In this document: positions 33,914-42,081 of the stretch, piece after piece
Numbering within the stretch: the stretch's first letter is position 1
Layout: every line of letters begins with the position of its first letter
NCBI GenBank assembly: GCA_002239105.1
Contig: MPNQ01000009.1
Location: forward strand, 44,576-108,575
Source: a marine group bacterium Sva0996 bin134
GTDB lineage: Bacteria > Actinomycetota > Acidimicrobiia > Acidimicrobiales > Bin134
Direction: 5' to 3'
DNA: 64,000 bases
The notes under the pieces: model-generated
Database searches by the model: none
Seen by the model: only the letters and a program-made list of their open reading frames with translations
What the model was told of the DNA's origin: nothing
Position numbers and translations under genes: made by a program

Positions 33914-34592
33914 GGCCGCGCCACCCTCCGTCAGTGAATAGAACTTCGCCGGTTACATAAGACGCCTTCTCGCTCAGCAGAAACGAGATGACCTCGGCAA
34001 TCTCCGCGGGTTCGGCGACCCGGCCCATCGGCACCCGGGCATCCAGCCAGGCTGCCTGCTCGGGATGGCCAAGCCGCTCCGCGGTCATCGGGGTGCGCAC
34101 CGGCCCCGGTGCCACCGCGTTGACCCGCACTCCCAGCGGTGCGGCCTCCACCGCCGCGGCCCGGGTGAGGGCCGACACCGCCCCTTTGGAGGCGACGTAG
34201 TGGGCCTGATCGGGCACCGCTATCTCGGCGTTCACCGAAGACACGTTGACGATGGCCCCTGTCGCGCCGGGATGGTGGCGACGCAGGAATCCCCGGATGC
34301 CCAGCCAAGTGCCAGCCACGTTGACCCGCAGATGGCGCTCGAAATCACCCAACTCAGTTTCGACAATCGAGCTTCGAGTGCGGATACCAGCGCAGTTCAC
34401 CAACCCAGCCAACTGGCCAACCTCGTCGAATACCTCATCCCAGGCAGCTTCATCGGTGACGTCCAGCAAGGTCACGTTGGCGGCAGAAGTGACATCGGCA
34501 GCCACCACGTCCCAGCCACTGGCGGCCAGCACTCGACAGGTCTCCGCTCCGATTCCCGATGCCCCGCCGGTCACCAGCACCCGACCCGGCAT
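33906..34592 (-). CDS. Short-chain dehydrogenase/reductase
   Basis: 228 residues, a compact SDR. 'RVLVTGGASGIGAETCRVL' cofactor loop; beta-2 Asp in 'VVAADVTS'; 'NCAGI' in place of NNAGI; 'NVSSVNAEIAVP' and 'YVASK' catalytic motifs; 'VTGEVLFTDGGWRG' end. Overlaps the VOC gene by 8 bp and lies 6 bp after the livF 2 stop, so importer 2 and these catabolic genes probably form one transcript. Confidence 0.9.
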   Translation of the reverse strand: MPGRVLVTGGASGIGAETCRVLAASGWDVVAADVTSAANVTLLDVTDEAAWDEVFDEVGQLAGLVNCAGIRTRSSIVETELGDFERHLRVNVAGTWLGIRGFLRRHHPGATGAIVNVSSVNAEIAVPDQAHYVASKGAVSALTRAAAVEAAPLGVRVNAVAPGPVRTPMTAERLGHPEQAAWLDARVPMGRVAEPAEIAEVISFLLSEKASYVTGEVLFTDGGWRGHA

Positions 34593-34598
34593 CAGCGC

Positions 34599-35309
34599 TT
34601 AGTGGCCCAAATACGACCGGACCAGGTCGTGGGAAGCCCGCAGCTCCGATGACGGCCCGCTGATGTCGTTGTTGCCGGTGCGCAGCACGTAAGTGCGATC
34701 GGAAACCTCCAGCACCCCGGCGTTCTGCTCCACCAACAAGAAGGTAGTGCCGCCCTCGTCACGCAGGTCCACCACCAGCTCAAACAGCTGGTCCACCAGG
34801 TTGGGGGCCAGGCCGAACGACAGCTCGTCGATCATCAACAACTTGGGCCGGGTGATCATCGCCCGGGCCAGGGCCAGCATCTGCTGCTGGCCACCTGACA
34901 GCGAGGAAGCCTGTTCGCCGATCTTCTCAGCCAGCGCGGGCAGCAGGCCCAGCAAACGATCCCGGTCTCGGCGGATGGCGCCGGCACCGTCGGAACGCAG
35001 TCCCAAGCCAAGCTCCAGGTTCTCTTTCACCGACAGGTTCTGGAAGATGCCCCGTCCCTCAGGCAGATGCCCGAGGCCTCGCATGGCCCGGCGCTCGATG
35101 GCCAGGCTGCCCAGATTCTCCCCGTCGAGCACTACCGACCCCGACCAGGTGTCCAATACCCCGGAGATGGCCCGCAGCAAGGTGGTCTTACCCGCGCCGT
35201 TGGCCCCCAGCACCGACACGATCTCGCCTTCTTCCACCGACAGAGAGACGCCGTGCAGAACCTCGAGGCGGCCGTAGCCCGACACCAGTTCGTTGATCTC
35301 GAGCAGCAT
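34599..35309 (-). CDS. LivF-type ABC ATPase (importer 2)
   Basis: 236 residues. Walker A 'GANGAGKTTLLRAISG'; Q-loop region 'LPEGRGIFQNLSVKENLELG'; signature 'LSGGQQQMLALARAMI'; Walker B 'PKLLMIDELSFGLAP', in which Pro after Glu is Leu; 'TFLLVEQNAGV' at the switch. Terminal 'LVRSYLGH' is the LivF hallmark. Its ATG shares one base with the livG stop (TGATG). Confidence 0.94.
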   Translation of the reverse strand: MLLEINELVSGYGRLEVLHGVSLSVEEGEIVSVLGANGAGKTTLLRAISGVLDTWSGSVVLDGENLGSLAIERRAMRGLGHLPEGRGIFQNLSVKENLELGLGLRSDGAGAIRRDRDRLLGLLPALAEKIGEQASSLSGGQQQMLALARAMITRPKLLMIDELSFGLAPNLVDQLFELVVDLRDEGGTTFLLVEQNAGVLEVSDRTYVLRTGNNDISGPSSELRASHDLVRSYLGH

Positions 35310-36256
35310 CAGGACGACTCCTCCTGCTGAGGGTCATCGTCTTCCGTCCACATCTCGGTGAGCTCGCCCTCTTCTTCGACGTGGTCGATGTGGTGGTGCT
35401 CAGACAGCGGACTCTCCACTTCGTGAATCTCGCCGTCCTCCTCGGCCTCAAAACCGTGGCCCAAATAGGCCTCGATGACTACCGGATCAGTGGTTACATG
35501 CTCAGGGCTGCCCTCAGAGATGATCTCGCCGAAGTGCAGCACGCTGATCTTGGGGCAAAGGCTGGTGACCAACTGCAAGTCGTGCTCGATGATGATCACG
35601 CACAGGTTGCGCTCAACTTGGATCTGGCGCAGCCCTCGCAGCAGCACAGTCACGTCGTCAGCCCCCAAGCCAGCGGCGGGCTCGTCGAGCAGCACGACGG
35701 TGGGATCGGCTACCAGGGCCCGGGCCACCTCGACCAACTTCTGGGAACCCAGCGACAGCGCTCCGGCCTCTTCGTGGGCCACATCGGCCAGCCCGAAGCG
35801 GTCGAGCAAGTCCATGCAGACCTGTCGGGCTTCGGTCTCTTCACGACGCTGCTGGGGCAAGAGAAGAAGCTCGGCCAGGTGTCCCCAGCGGAACAGATGA
35901 TGCCGTCCCAGCAGGGTGTTCTCCATGACCGTGGCGTCGAGGATTAAGCGAGGAGCCTGGAAGGTACGCCCGATCCCCGCCTTCACCCGGCCAGTTCGGG
36001 ACAATGGAGCAATGTCCTCTCCATTAAGGAGTACCGACCCTTCGTTGCGGCGGACGTAACCCGAGATCACGTTGAACACCGTGGTCTTACCCGCTCCGTT
36101 GGGGCCAATGAGCCCGTTGAACCCGGGAGTGAATTGCAGGTCTACTCCTTGCAAAACCCGGTTCCCGCCAAAGGCCACGTGCAAATCCTCGATGGCCAGC
36201 GAAGCAAGAGATTCTGAAGGGCTGGAACCCGGCGCGGCAGTGTCGACGACGCTCAT
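35309..36256 (-). CDS. LivG-type ABC ATPase with acidic/His C-terminal tail (importer 2)
   Basis: 315 residues from ATG 36256 (4-bp overlap with livM). Walker A 'GPNGAGKTTVFNVISG'; 'GIGRTFQAPRLI'; signature 'ALSLGSQKLVEVARAL'; Walker B 'TVVLLDEPAAGLGADDV'; 'CVIIIEHDLQLV'. The normal LivG end 'EAYLGHG' is followed by an extra ~45 residues very rich in Glu/Asp with 'SEHHHIDHVEEE', absent from importer 1 LivG. The tail may be regulatory or metal-binding, but nothing proves it. Confidence 0.93.
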   Translation of the reverse strand: MSVVDTAAPGSSPSESLASLAIEDLHVAFGGNRVLQGVDLQFTPGFNGLIGPNGAGKTTVFNVISGYVRRNEGSVLLNGEDIAPLSRTGRVKAGIGRTFQAPRLILDATVMENTLLGRHHLFRWGHLAELLLLPQQRREETEARQVCMDLLDRFGLADVAHEEAGALSLGSQKLVEVARALVADPTVVLLDEPAAGLGADDVTVLLRGLRQIQVERNLCVIIIEHDLQLVTSLCPKISVLHFGEIISEGSPEHVTTDPVVIEAYLGHGFEAEEDGEIHEVESPLSEHHHIDHVEEEGELTEMWTEDDDPQQEESS

Positions 36257-37359
36257 ATTGACGACCCCACGGATCCTGCCAAGCTCTGTAACCTGCGATG
36301 GAGGTCTTTGACCCATCGGCTTTCGCGCATGCGCTCAGGCAGAGCGGCAATTCCGTTGGGCAGAATAAGCACAGCCAGAATGAGGGTGATACCCAAGATC
36401 AAAAAGAGCAGCTTTTGGGTGTCCTGCAACTTCTGGCGCAGGAAAACAAAGAAGACCGCGCCAATGAGCGGACCCCATTTGTGGCTCAGCCCTCCCACAA
36501 TGAGAACGACGAGCAGGAACACCAACAACCGGGTGCGGAAAGCTGAGGGGTTGGCAAAGGAGCTGTTCTGAGCCCACATGGCGCCGGCCAACGCAGCCGC
36601 GAACGCCGAGATTCCAAAAGCCACGAGCTTGTAGTACGTCGAAGAGATCCCGATGGGGCCGGTAGCAATATCTATATCTCTCACGGCCTTGAGGGTTCGA
36701 CCCAGTCTCCGATTGGTGAGCACGACGTAGGCCACCATCATCAGGAACAGAGCGCCCAACGACAGCATGTAATAGCTGTCGACCCGTCCAAGCCCGGGAA
36801 CTCGGAATTGCGGGACCTGCTTGCCAGTCCCACCGTTGGTCTTGAGGCCGTCCCACACCTTTTCGTCCAGGCGGATGATGGTGACGATCAATTCACCCAA
36901 CGCCAAGGTGGCAATGGCCAAAAAGAAGCCCTTGAGCCGGGCGGCGGGGAATCCCACCAAGACTCCGATAATGGCTGCGGCAATGCATACCACCGGTAGT
37001 GCAACAAAGAACGGCCAGTCATAGCCCGCCAGGGCCTCACGGGCCTCGCTAGGGGCGGAGAGTACCGCCGTTCCATATGCCCCTAGTGCAAAAAGACCAG
37101 CGACGGCGAGGCCGAGGGTCCCGGAATAGCCCACCAGCAGGTTGAAGCCCACCGCAGCTATTGCGAAGGCGAAGACAAAGGCCAGATTGCCTTTCCCAAA
37201 ATCGTTGCCGCTGTCGAAGATGTCGGTCCAACCCAAGATGGGCAGCCATGGCAGTAACGCGAGAAAGACAAATACCCCTAAGAAGGTGGCCCACGACGGG
37301 ACAGCTCTGCGGAATCTGCTACTCGGGGCATAAAGAGGGGTAGCAACACGATCAGCCAC
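36253..37359 (-). CDS. LivM-type permease (importer 2)
   Basis: 368 residues, normal LivM length. 'AVGFNLLVGYSGTLGLAVAG', 'FALGAYGTAVL', 'RLKGFFLAIATLALGELIVT' and the coupling loop 'LKAVRDIDIATGPIGISSTY' are the conserved elements, spread over ~9-10 hydrophobic helices. The insertion 'LDEKVWDGLKTNGGTGKQVP' is an external loop. Lies 3 bp after livH and overlaps livG. It lacks the long N-terminal extension of the importer 1 protein. Confidence 0.94.
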   Translation of the reverse strand: MADRVATPLYAPSSRFRRAVPSWATFLGVFVFLALLPWLPILGWTDIFDSGNDFGKGNLAFVFAFAIAAVGFNLLVGYSGTLGLAVAGLFALGAYGTAVLSAPSEAREALAGYDWPFFVALPVVCIAAAIIGVLVGFPAARLKGFFLAIATLALGELIVTIIRLDEKVWDGLKTNGGTGKQVPQFRVPGLGRVDSYYMLSLGALFLMMVAYVVLTNRRLGRTLKAVRDIDIATGPIGISSTYYKLVAFGISAFAAALAGAMWAQNSSFANPSAFRTRLLVFLLVVLIVGGLSHKWGPLIGAVFFVFLRQKLQDTQKLLFLILGITLILAVLILPNGIAALPERMRESRWVKDLHRRLQSLAGSVGSSI

Positions 37360-37362
37360 TTG

Positions 37363-38460
37363 CTACACCTCCCGCGTCCGAGCCGTTCTGCTGAAGCCGC
37401 CGGGGGCAACAAGCAGAACCACGACCACCACTAAGAGAGCAATGGTGGGCTGCAAGCTTGTGCTGATCTGGCCGCCGGCGAGAGCCTCGCCGACCCCGAT
37501 GAGCAAGCCACCTGCGAATGTGCCCCCGAGAGATGTAAATCCACCTAGCACCGCGGCTATGAAGCCCTTGAGGATCAACCCTTCGGCGCTACCCAACTCC
37601 AGCACTGTCGAGCTGGTGTTCAAGATCATTGCTGCTCCGGCAACGAATGTGCCGATGGCCCAGGCAATAAGTGACACCATCCCCGCGTTGATGCCCAAAA
37701 GACGAGCGGTTGCGCCGTCCTCGGCAATGGCCCGCATCCTCACTCCCCACTTGGACCAGAAGAACAAGGCCATACCAATGGCAATGGCAATGCCGACGGC
37801 AATCGTCACCACTTGATCCCAGCCAATCCGAGTATCGCCAAGATCGAAAGTCTCCCCTGACCAGGGAGCATCGAAGCGCTTGGGAGTAGACCCCCAAAGG
37901 TTCTCGATGACAGAGCCGAGGGCAAAGTTCAACCCAATGGTCAGCAGCAGCAGCGGGAAGTGGTCCACCTTGGTAAGAGGCTTTACCCAATGCCGGATCA
38001 TCAGATAGGTGAGCCCCACAGTCAAGATGGCCAAGATGATCGATACCCCAAGGGGAAAGCCCTCATCGGTGACCGGGAACCAGTCGAAGAACGTGGGCAG
38101 ACCTTCGCCTCGTAGAAAATCAACGCTAAGCCAGCCCAAGCCCAAGGCCGCGAATATCGCCAAAGGCTGATTGGACAGACCGGTAAGGGGGCGTACCAAG
38201 AAGAACTGAGTAATTGCCCCAAATACAGCAGCAAATGCCAATGCCAAGACAATGGCCAGCCAGAACGGCCATCCAACACCGCCCTTGTCGGGGTCGGCTG
38301 ACAAGAACCACGCCATGAAGGCGGCCACCAGGCCCATCTCGGCCATGGCGAAGTTGGGCACATCGGTGGACTTCATGATGACCACGATGGCCAAACCGAT
38401 TAGAGCGTAACTTGAGCCGGTTTCAAGACCGGCCACAATCTGCTGGAGGAGTTGATCCAC
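37363..38460 (-). CDS. LivH-type permease (importer 2)
   Basis: ~365 residues from GTG 38460, which has TAGGAG 8 nt upstream; the frame is open to 38499, but that extension runs into the hairpin. LivH core 'LQQIVAGLETGSSYALIGLA', 'VPNFAMAEMGLVAAFMAWF' (the 'NFAHGE'-equivalent), coupling loop 'MRAIAEDGATARLLGINAGM', and 'AAVLGGFTSLGGTFAGGLLI'. A region 'PTFFDWFPVTDEGFPLG' is a longer external loop than in importer 1. Confidence 0.93.
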   Translation of the reverse strand: MDQLLQQIVAGLETGSSYALIGLAIVVIMKSTDVPNFAMAEMGLVAAFMAWFLSADPDKGGVGWPFWLAIVLALAFAAVFGAITQFFLVRPLTGLSNQPLAIFAALGLGWLSVDFLRGEGLPTFFDWFPVTDEGFPLGVSIILAILTVGLTYLMIRHWVKPLTKVDHFPLLLLTIGLNFALGSVIENLWGSTPKRFDAPWSGETFDLGDTRIGWDQVVTIAVGIAIAIGMALFFWSKWGVRMRAIAEDGATARLLGINAGMVSLIAWAIGTFVAGAAMILNTSSTVLELGSAEGLILKGFIAAVLGGFTSLGGTFAGGLLIGVGEALAGGQISTSLQPTIALLVVVVVLLVAPGGFSRTARTREV

Positions 38461-38483
38461 CTGCTGTGCTCCTAGAAATGGTT

Positions 38484-38515
38484 GGTCTGGGACCGGCAAT
38501 CACCGGTCCCAGACC
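38484..38515 (-). other. Perfect 13-bp hairpin between livK and livH (importer 2)
   Basis: GGTCTGGGACCGG (38484-38496) and CCGGTCCCAGACC (38503-38515) with a 6-nt loop, 10 bp after the livK stop. No T tract. It matches in position the nested hairpin of importer 1 and probably stabilises the livK message or trims downstream expression. Confidence 0.75.
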
Positions 38516-38525
38516 TACTAACGAA

Positions 38526-39866
38526 TTAGCTCGCCGGCGGGAGGAATTCCCGAACCTGAGTCCACGTCTCGGTGTCGGCGTCGTACTCAGAAATACCCGC
38601 ACCAGAGGCGCAGCCGTGGCCACCGGGAAGCGGCCCGCAGGCCAGCACCGGCATGGCTGGAATCAAGATGGGATCGTCAACCATTGCCTCGGCTGTCGCG
38701 TGGAAGTTCTCGTAGGAGTAGTCGCCGTCCAGCCGGTCCCATAGCTCGAAGAACGCCCGAGCGATGGAATAGGTCTGCAAGCTGAAGTTGGGGGCCAGGC
38801 TCTCTGAACCAGGGCCCTCGTAGGCCTCCCACAGACCAGCCCAGTGCTGCACGAATTCCATGTCGGAATCAGGCAGAGCACCCTGAAGAGCGCCCAAGTA
38901 GCCGTCGGCCGCCTCGGGATTGGCCAAGCCAACCGTGGTCTGTCCACCGGCACCGGCCGAGCCCTGATCGGAGCACACCAGAGGATTGAAGCCAGCCTCA
39001 TGGAACTGGTCGAGCACCAAGCCGTTCTGGGTGCCATCTAGCGCGGTGAGCACCGCATCAGCACCAGAGTCGATCACGGAAAGAACCGCAGGAGCCACCG
39101 CGTCGGAAAGCACCTCAACCTCTTCTTTGGCCACGATCTCCATGCCGTGGACCGGCGCCTGCATGTCGATGGCGTTGAAAGCCTCCTCGCCAAGCTCGTT
39201 GTCCTGGCCTATGGCCGCCACCTTGGTGGCACCCTGCTCAGCGAAGTGGTCGATGCAGATGCGACCCTGCTCGGTGCGAGTCGGGTTGGTGAGGTACACC
39301 TCTTGGATGTCCTGGTCAGCAGGCGAAACCGGTCCCCACAACGGGGTGCCGGCGGCCTCAATGTCGGGGTAAGTGGACGGGATGGCCTGCGAGCCCGCAG
39401 TGCCCACAAAGCCCCACACGTTGTCCTGCTCGATCATCTTGCGGACGTTGGTGACCATCTGCTCGATCTCAAAGCGGTCGTCTTCCCAAACCAGCTCGAA
39501 GGTGCAGCCGTCGATTCCGCCATTGGCGTTGACCTCATCGACCGCGATGATGATGCCCGCAATCAGACCCTCACCAGCGACCGCAGCCCGGCCGGTGAAC
39601 GGCTGAGAACTGCCGATTGTGATCACGCCGTTTTCCTTGTCCACGCCTCGGACATCGCCGTCAGTTGCCCAACCACAGCCGTCGGACGGGGAAGGGGCAG
39701 GCGCTTCGGTAGCCGTGGGCGCAGGCGCTTCGGTAGCCGCCGGGGCGGGCGCTTCGGTAGCTGCCGGTGCCGGTGCGGCACCGCCGTCATCGTCATCATT
39801 GCCGCATGCAGCGGCGACCAGGGCAACCGCAAACAGCAGCGCCAGAACCTTCAAGAGCTTTGACAT
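38526..39866 (-). CDS. Branched-chain-amino-acid-type ABC transporter substrate-binding lipoprotein (importer 2)
   Basis: 446 residues from ATG 39866 (GAGGGG upstream). Lipoprotein signal 'LLKVLALLFAVALVAAAC' with Cys21, then an acidic stretch and three 'ATEAPAP' repeats, a spacer analogous to that of LivK 1. Type I binding fold: 'ITIGSSQPFTGRAAVAGEGL', 'WGFVGTAGSQAIPSTYPDIE', 'DQDIQEVYLTNPTRTEQGRI'. First gene of importer 2, divergent from the second P450 gene with 91 bp between starts. Ligand unknown. Confidence 0.9.
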   Translation of the reverse strand: MSKLLKVLALLFAVALVAAACGNDDDDGGAAPAPAATEAPAPAATEAPAPTATEAPAPSPSDGCGWATDGDVRGVDKENGVITIGSSQPFTGRAAVAGEGLIAGIIIAVDEVNANGGIDGCTFELVWEDDRFEIEQMVTNVRKMIEQDNVWGFVGTAGSQAIPSTYPDIEAAGTPLWGPVSPADQDIQEVYLTNPTRTEQGRICIDHFAEQGATKVAAIGQDNELGEEAFNAIDMQAPVHGMEIVAKEEVEVLSDAVAPAVLSVIDSGADAVLTALDGTQNGLVLDQFHEAGFNPLVCSDQGSAGAGGQTTVGLANPEAADGYLGALQGALPDSDMEFVQHWAGLWEAYEGPGSESLAPNFSLQTYSIARAFFELWDRLDGDYSYENFHATAEAMVDDPILIPAMPVLACGPLPGGHGCASGAGISEYDADTETWTQVREFLPPAS

Positions 39867-39957
39867 GGATTCCCCTCCACTTGGTTGGATGTGCACTGAT
39901 CGGACATACACAAGTTCGGGACCCTAACAGACAATCCGTTATGGCAAGATACCGGAG

Positions 39958-41163
39958 ATGGCAGAAATCACCGTGACCACGTTCGCTGATGCCCGGGAGT
40001 GCTATCGGAACAAGAACCTTCGCCAGGCGCTGTACGACGCGGGCGAGGTGATCATGTGCGATGTGGTGGTGAATCTCCACGGCGATGAGCACCGGGACCG
40101 ACGCCGCCTGGAGAACCGCCTCTTCCGGCGGGACACCTTCACGCTGTACGAGCAGGATCTGTTCCCGCCCATCATCGAGTCGACGCTCGCTCCCTATTTG
40201 GCCGAGGGCAAGGCCGAGTTGGTCAAGCTCGGCCACCAGCTGATGATGAACTTGGCAGCGTTCACCGCCGGAGTGGATCGGCCCCAGGGCACGCCGGAGG
40301 AGACCTTCCGGCTCTATAACTACCTAACTAAGTTCATTGAGGGGGCCACCCTGGCCCACTACACCGGCGACAAGGAAGCCAAGGTGGTCGAGATTGAGGC
40401 CGCGCTAGACGCGTTCGATGCTGAGTTCCTCACCCCGGGGATGGACCGGCGCCAGGCGGTGCTGGATCAGCTTGAGGCCGGGGAGATCGAACCCGACGAC
40501 CTCCCCAAGGACGTGTTGATGGTGCTGATGCACAACCAAGACCGACTGGAGCTGAGCCACGAGACCATCCGGCGGGAGATCGCCTTCTACATGCTGGCGG
40601 GAGCCCACACTTCGGCCACCGCCTTCAACCGGGTGGTGCACAACATCTTCGGCTGGCTAGCCGACCACCCTGAAGACGAGCACCGGGTACGCGAAGACCG
40701 GCTCTTTGTGCAGAAGTGCACCCACGAGACCATCCGGCTCCAGCCCTCCAGCCCCACCGGGATGCGCTGGGCGCTAGATGACATCGACTTGTCCAGCGGC
40801 GTACACATCGCCAAGGGCGACCGGGTCACGCTCGATCTGCTGTCGGTGAACCGGGACCAGTCGGTGTTCGGCGACGACGCGGCCGATTTCAACCCCGACC
40901 GCGCCCTCCCCGAGGGCATCGCCCCGTGGGGGCTGAGCTTCGGACAGGGCATGCACGCCTGCATCGGCCAAGACCTGGCCTCCGGGGTCTCGTTTGTGGA
41001 CGGCGATGATGTGGACGCCCATTTGTTCGGCCTGGTTCCGGCGGCCGTGCAGACCCTGTTCGACCACGGTTGCCGCCCCGACCCCGACGATCCCCCTGAG
41101 ATGGACGCTTCAACCACCCGCCCCTACTTCGGCCGCTACCCCGTGGTGTTCGCATCGGCCTAG
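39958..41163 (+). CDS. Cytochrome P450 (paralogue B)
   Basis: 401 residues. Haem loop FGQGMHACIG at 328-337 (Cys335), ExxR as 'ETIR', I-helix 'YMLAGAHTSATA' again with His at the acid position. It shares with paralogue A the N-terminal block 'LRQALYDAGEVIM', 'RRRLENRLFRRDTF', and the C-terminal '..GRYPVVF', so both belong to one subfamily. Divergent from importer 2, which suggests the P450 acts on what that transporter imports. No redox partner gene is adjacent; the ferredoxin at 29195 could serve. Confidence 0.92.
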   Translation: MAEITVTTFADARECYRNKNLRQALYDAGEVIMCDVVVNLHGDEHRDRRRLENRLFRRDTFTLYEQDLFPPIIESTLAPYLAEGKAELVKLGHQLMMNLAAFTAGVDRPQGTPEETFRLYNYLTKFIEGATLAHYTGDKEAKVVEIEAALDAFDAEFLTPGMDRRQAVLDQLEAGEIEPDDLPKDVLMVLMHNQDRLELSHETIRREIAFYMLAGAHTSATAFNRVVHNIFGWLADHPEDEHRVREDRLFVQKCTHETIRLQPSSPTGMRWALDDIDLSSGVHIAKGDRVTLDLLSVNRDQSVFGDDAADFNPDRALPEGIAPWGLSFGQGMHACIGQDLASGVSFVDGDDVDAHLFGLVPAAVQTLFDHGCRPDPDDPPEMDASTTRPYFGRYPVVFASA

Positions 41164-41238
41164 ACGGGGCCCTCAGGGTTCGCCAGCCCACTTGCGTCGA
41201 GGCCGCGGACTGCCGATCCCTTTCTCTTGCAAGCGCGA

Positions 41239-41714
41239 CTAGGGGTCGAGGCTGTTGAGAAAGTCGGCGAGCTCGGAGAGCGTAACTGCGGTGGCGTCGG
41301 TGCGCTCTTGGGACAGGCCGCCGCCGTAGACGATGGCCGCCGAAGATATGTCTGGGATCGTGCGCCTTATGCGGCGCAGTCCGGCGAACCAAGCAGCGGA
41401 GATCGTGGCGCCCGACTTGATTTCCACGGCTGCGAGGCCGCCGGGAGTTGGATATAGGACAGAAGGCTCGGCACACGCTGAATCTCATCGAGCACGGCGC
41501 CAACCGGGAATTGCGCCAAAAGGCGCCGCGGGTCTGACTCGGCAAACTCGCGGGCATCAGGATCCTCTAGATTGGCGTATGCCAAACGCGCGAAGGCGCT
41601 GCGGCACAGCGTCGTCTTGCCGGATTGGCGTGGGCCGGTAACCGTGACGATCGGATATTGCCCGGACAACTCCAGTAGCTGCGGCGTTATCTCCCGCTCG
41701 ATCACCACGCCCAC
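41239..41714 (-). pseudogene. Remnant of a DUF4143-type AAA ATPase with internal deletion and frameshift
   Basis: The N-terminal part (from ATG 41714) has 'PIVTVTGPRQSGKTTL' (Walker A) and 'VGAVLDEIQRVP' (Walker B). After 'SLLSYIQ' the frame breaks at about 41450-41462 and continues in another frame as '..GGLAAVEIKSGATISAAWF' to a stop at 41239, matching the C-terminal nuclease-like end of the family ('E-x-K'). A full protein is ~380-430 residues, so about 250 internal residues are missing. Two overlapping open frames (41367-41714 and 41239-41427) are the two halves. It faces an intact family member at 42082. Confidence 0.85.
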
Positions 41715-42081
41715 ACGCTCACACCCCGCAAATCCAAGATAGAACCTTCAATCTACGGGGTACAGGGGAACGCAGAACCCTGAGAATTCCGCCGACCCGC
41801 AGACCGGCCGGAAGGCCCGAACGTCCCCAGCGGGCACGATCTTCGTCAATTGCTACCTCTGTCATGCACCCGCTGGTACACCATTGCTGCCCAAGACCGC
41901 TCTCTCGACAAGGCCACCGCTCTGCGGCCGCTGGCCGAGGTTCTTTCCGGGCTGGCCGCGATGGCCACAAGACTGTTCCAGTAAAACGCGACTGCATTGC
42001 TCAGAAAAGCGCGATTGGAAAATCAACAATATCGCGATTGGCGACTGCCTCAGCGCGTTCTGGCAGCTAGAGTGCTTGAGC
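41715..42081. other. Intergenic region without a supported gene
   Basis: 367 bp between the ATPase remnant and the intact ATPase gene. Short open frames on both strands lack family features, ribosome sites and codon bias. The only pattern seen is two copies of GCGATTGG near 42009-42042. It presumably carries the promoters of the divergent ATPase genes. Confidence 0.6.

Noticed and set aside
10747..39866. Importers 1 and 2 as a recent segmental duplication
   Set aside because: Gene order and family match, but sequences, lengths and hairpins differ throughout, so they are old paralogues or separate acquisitions.
41719..41997. Minus-strand 92-residue open frame in the ATPase intergenic region
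   Set aside because: No ribosome site, no conserved pattern, Arg/Trp-rich shadow composition.
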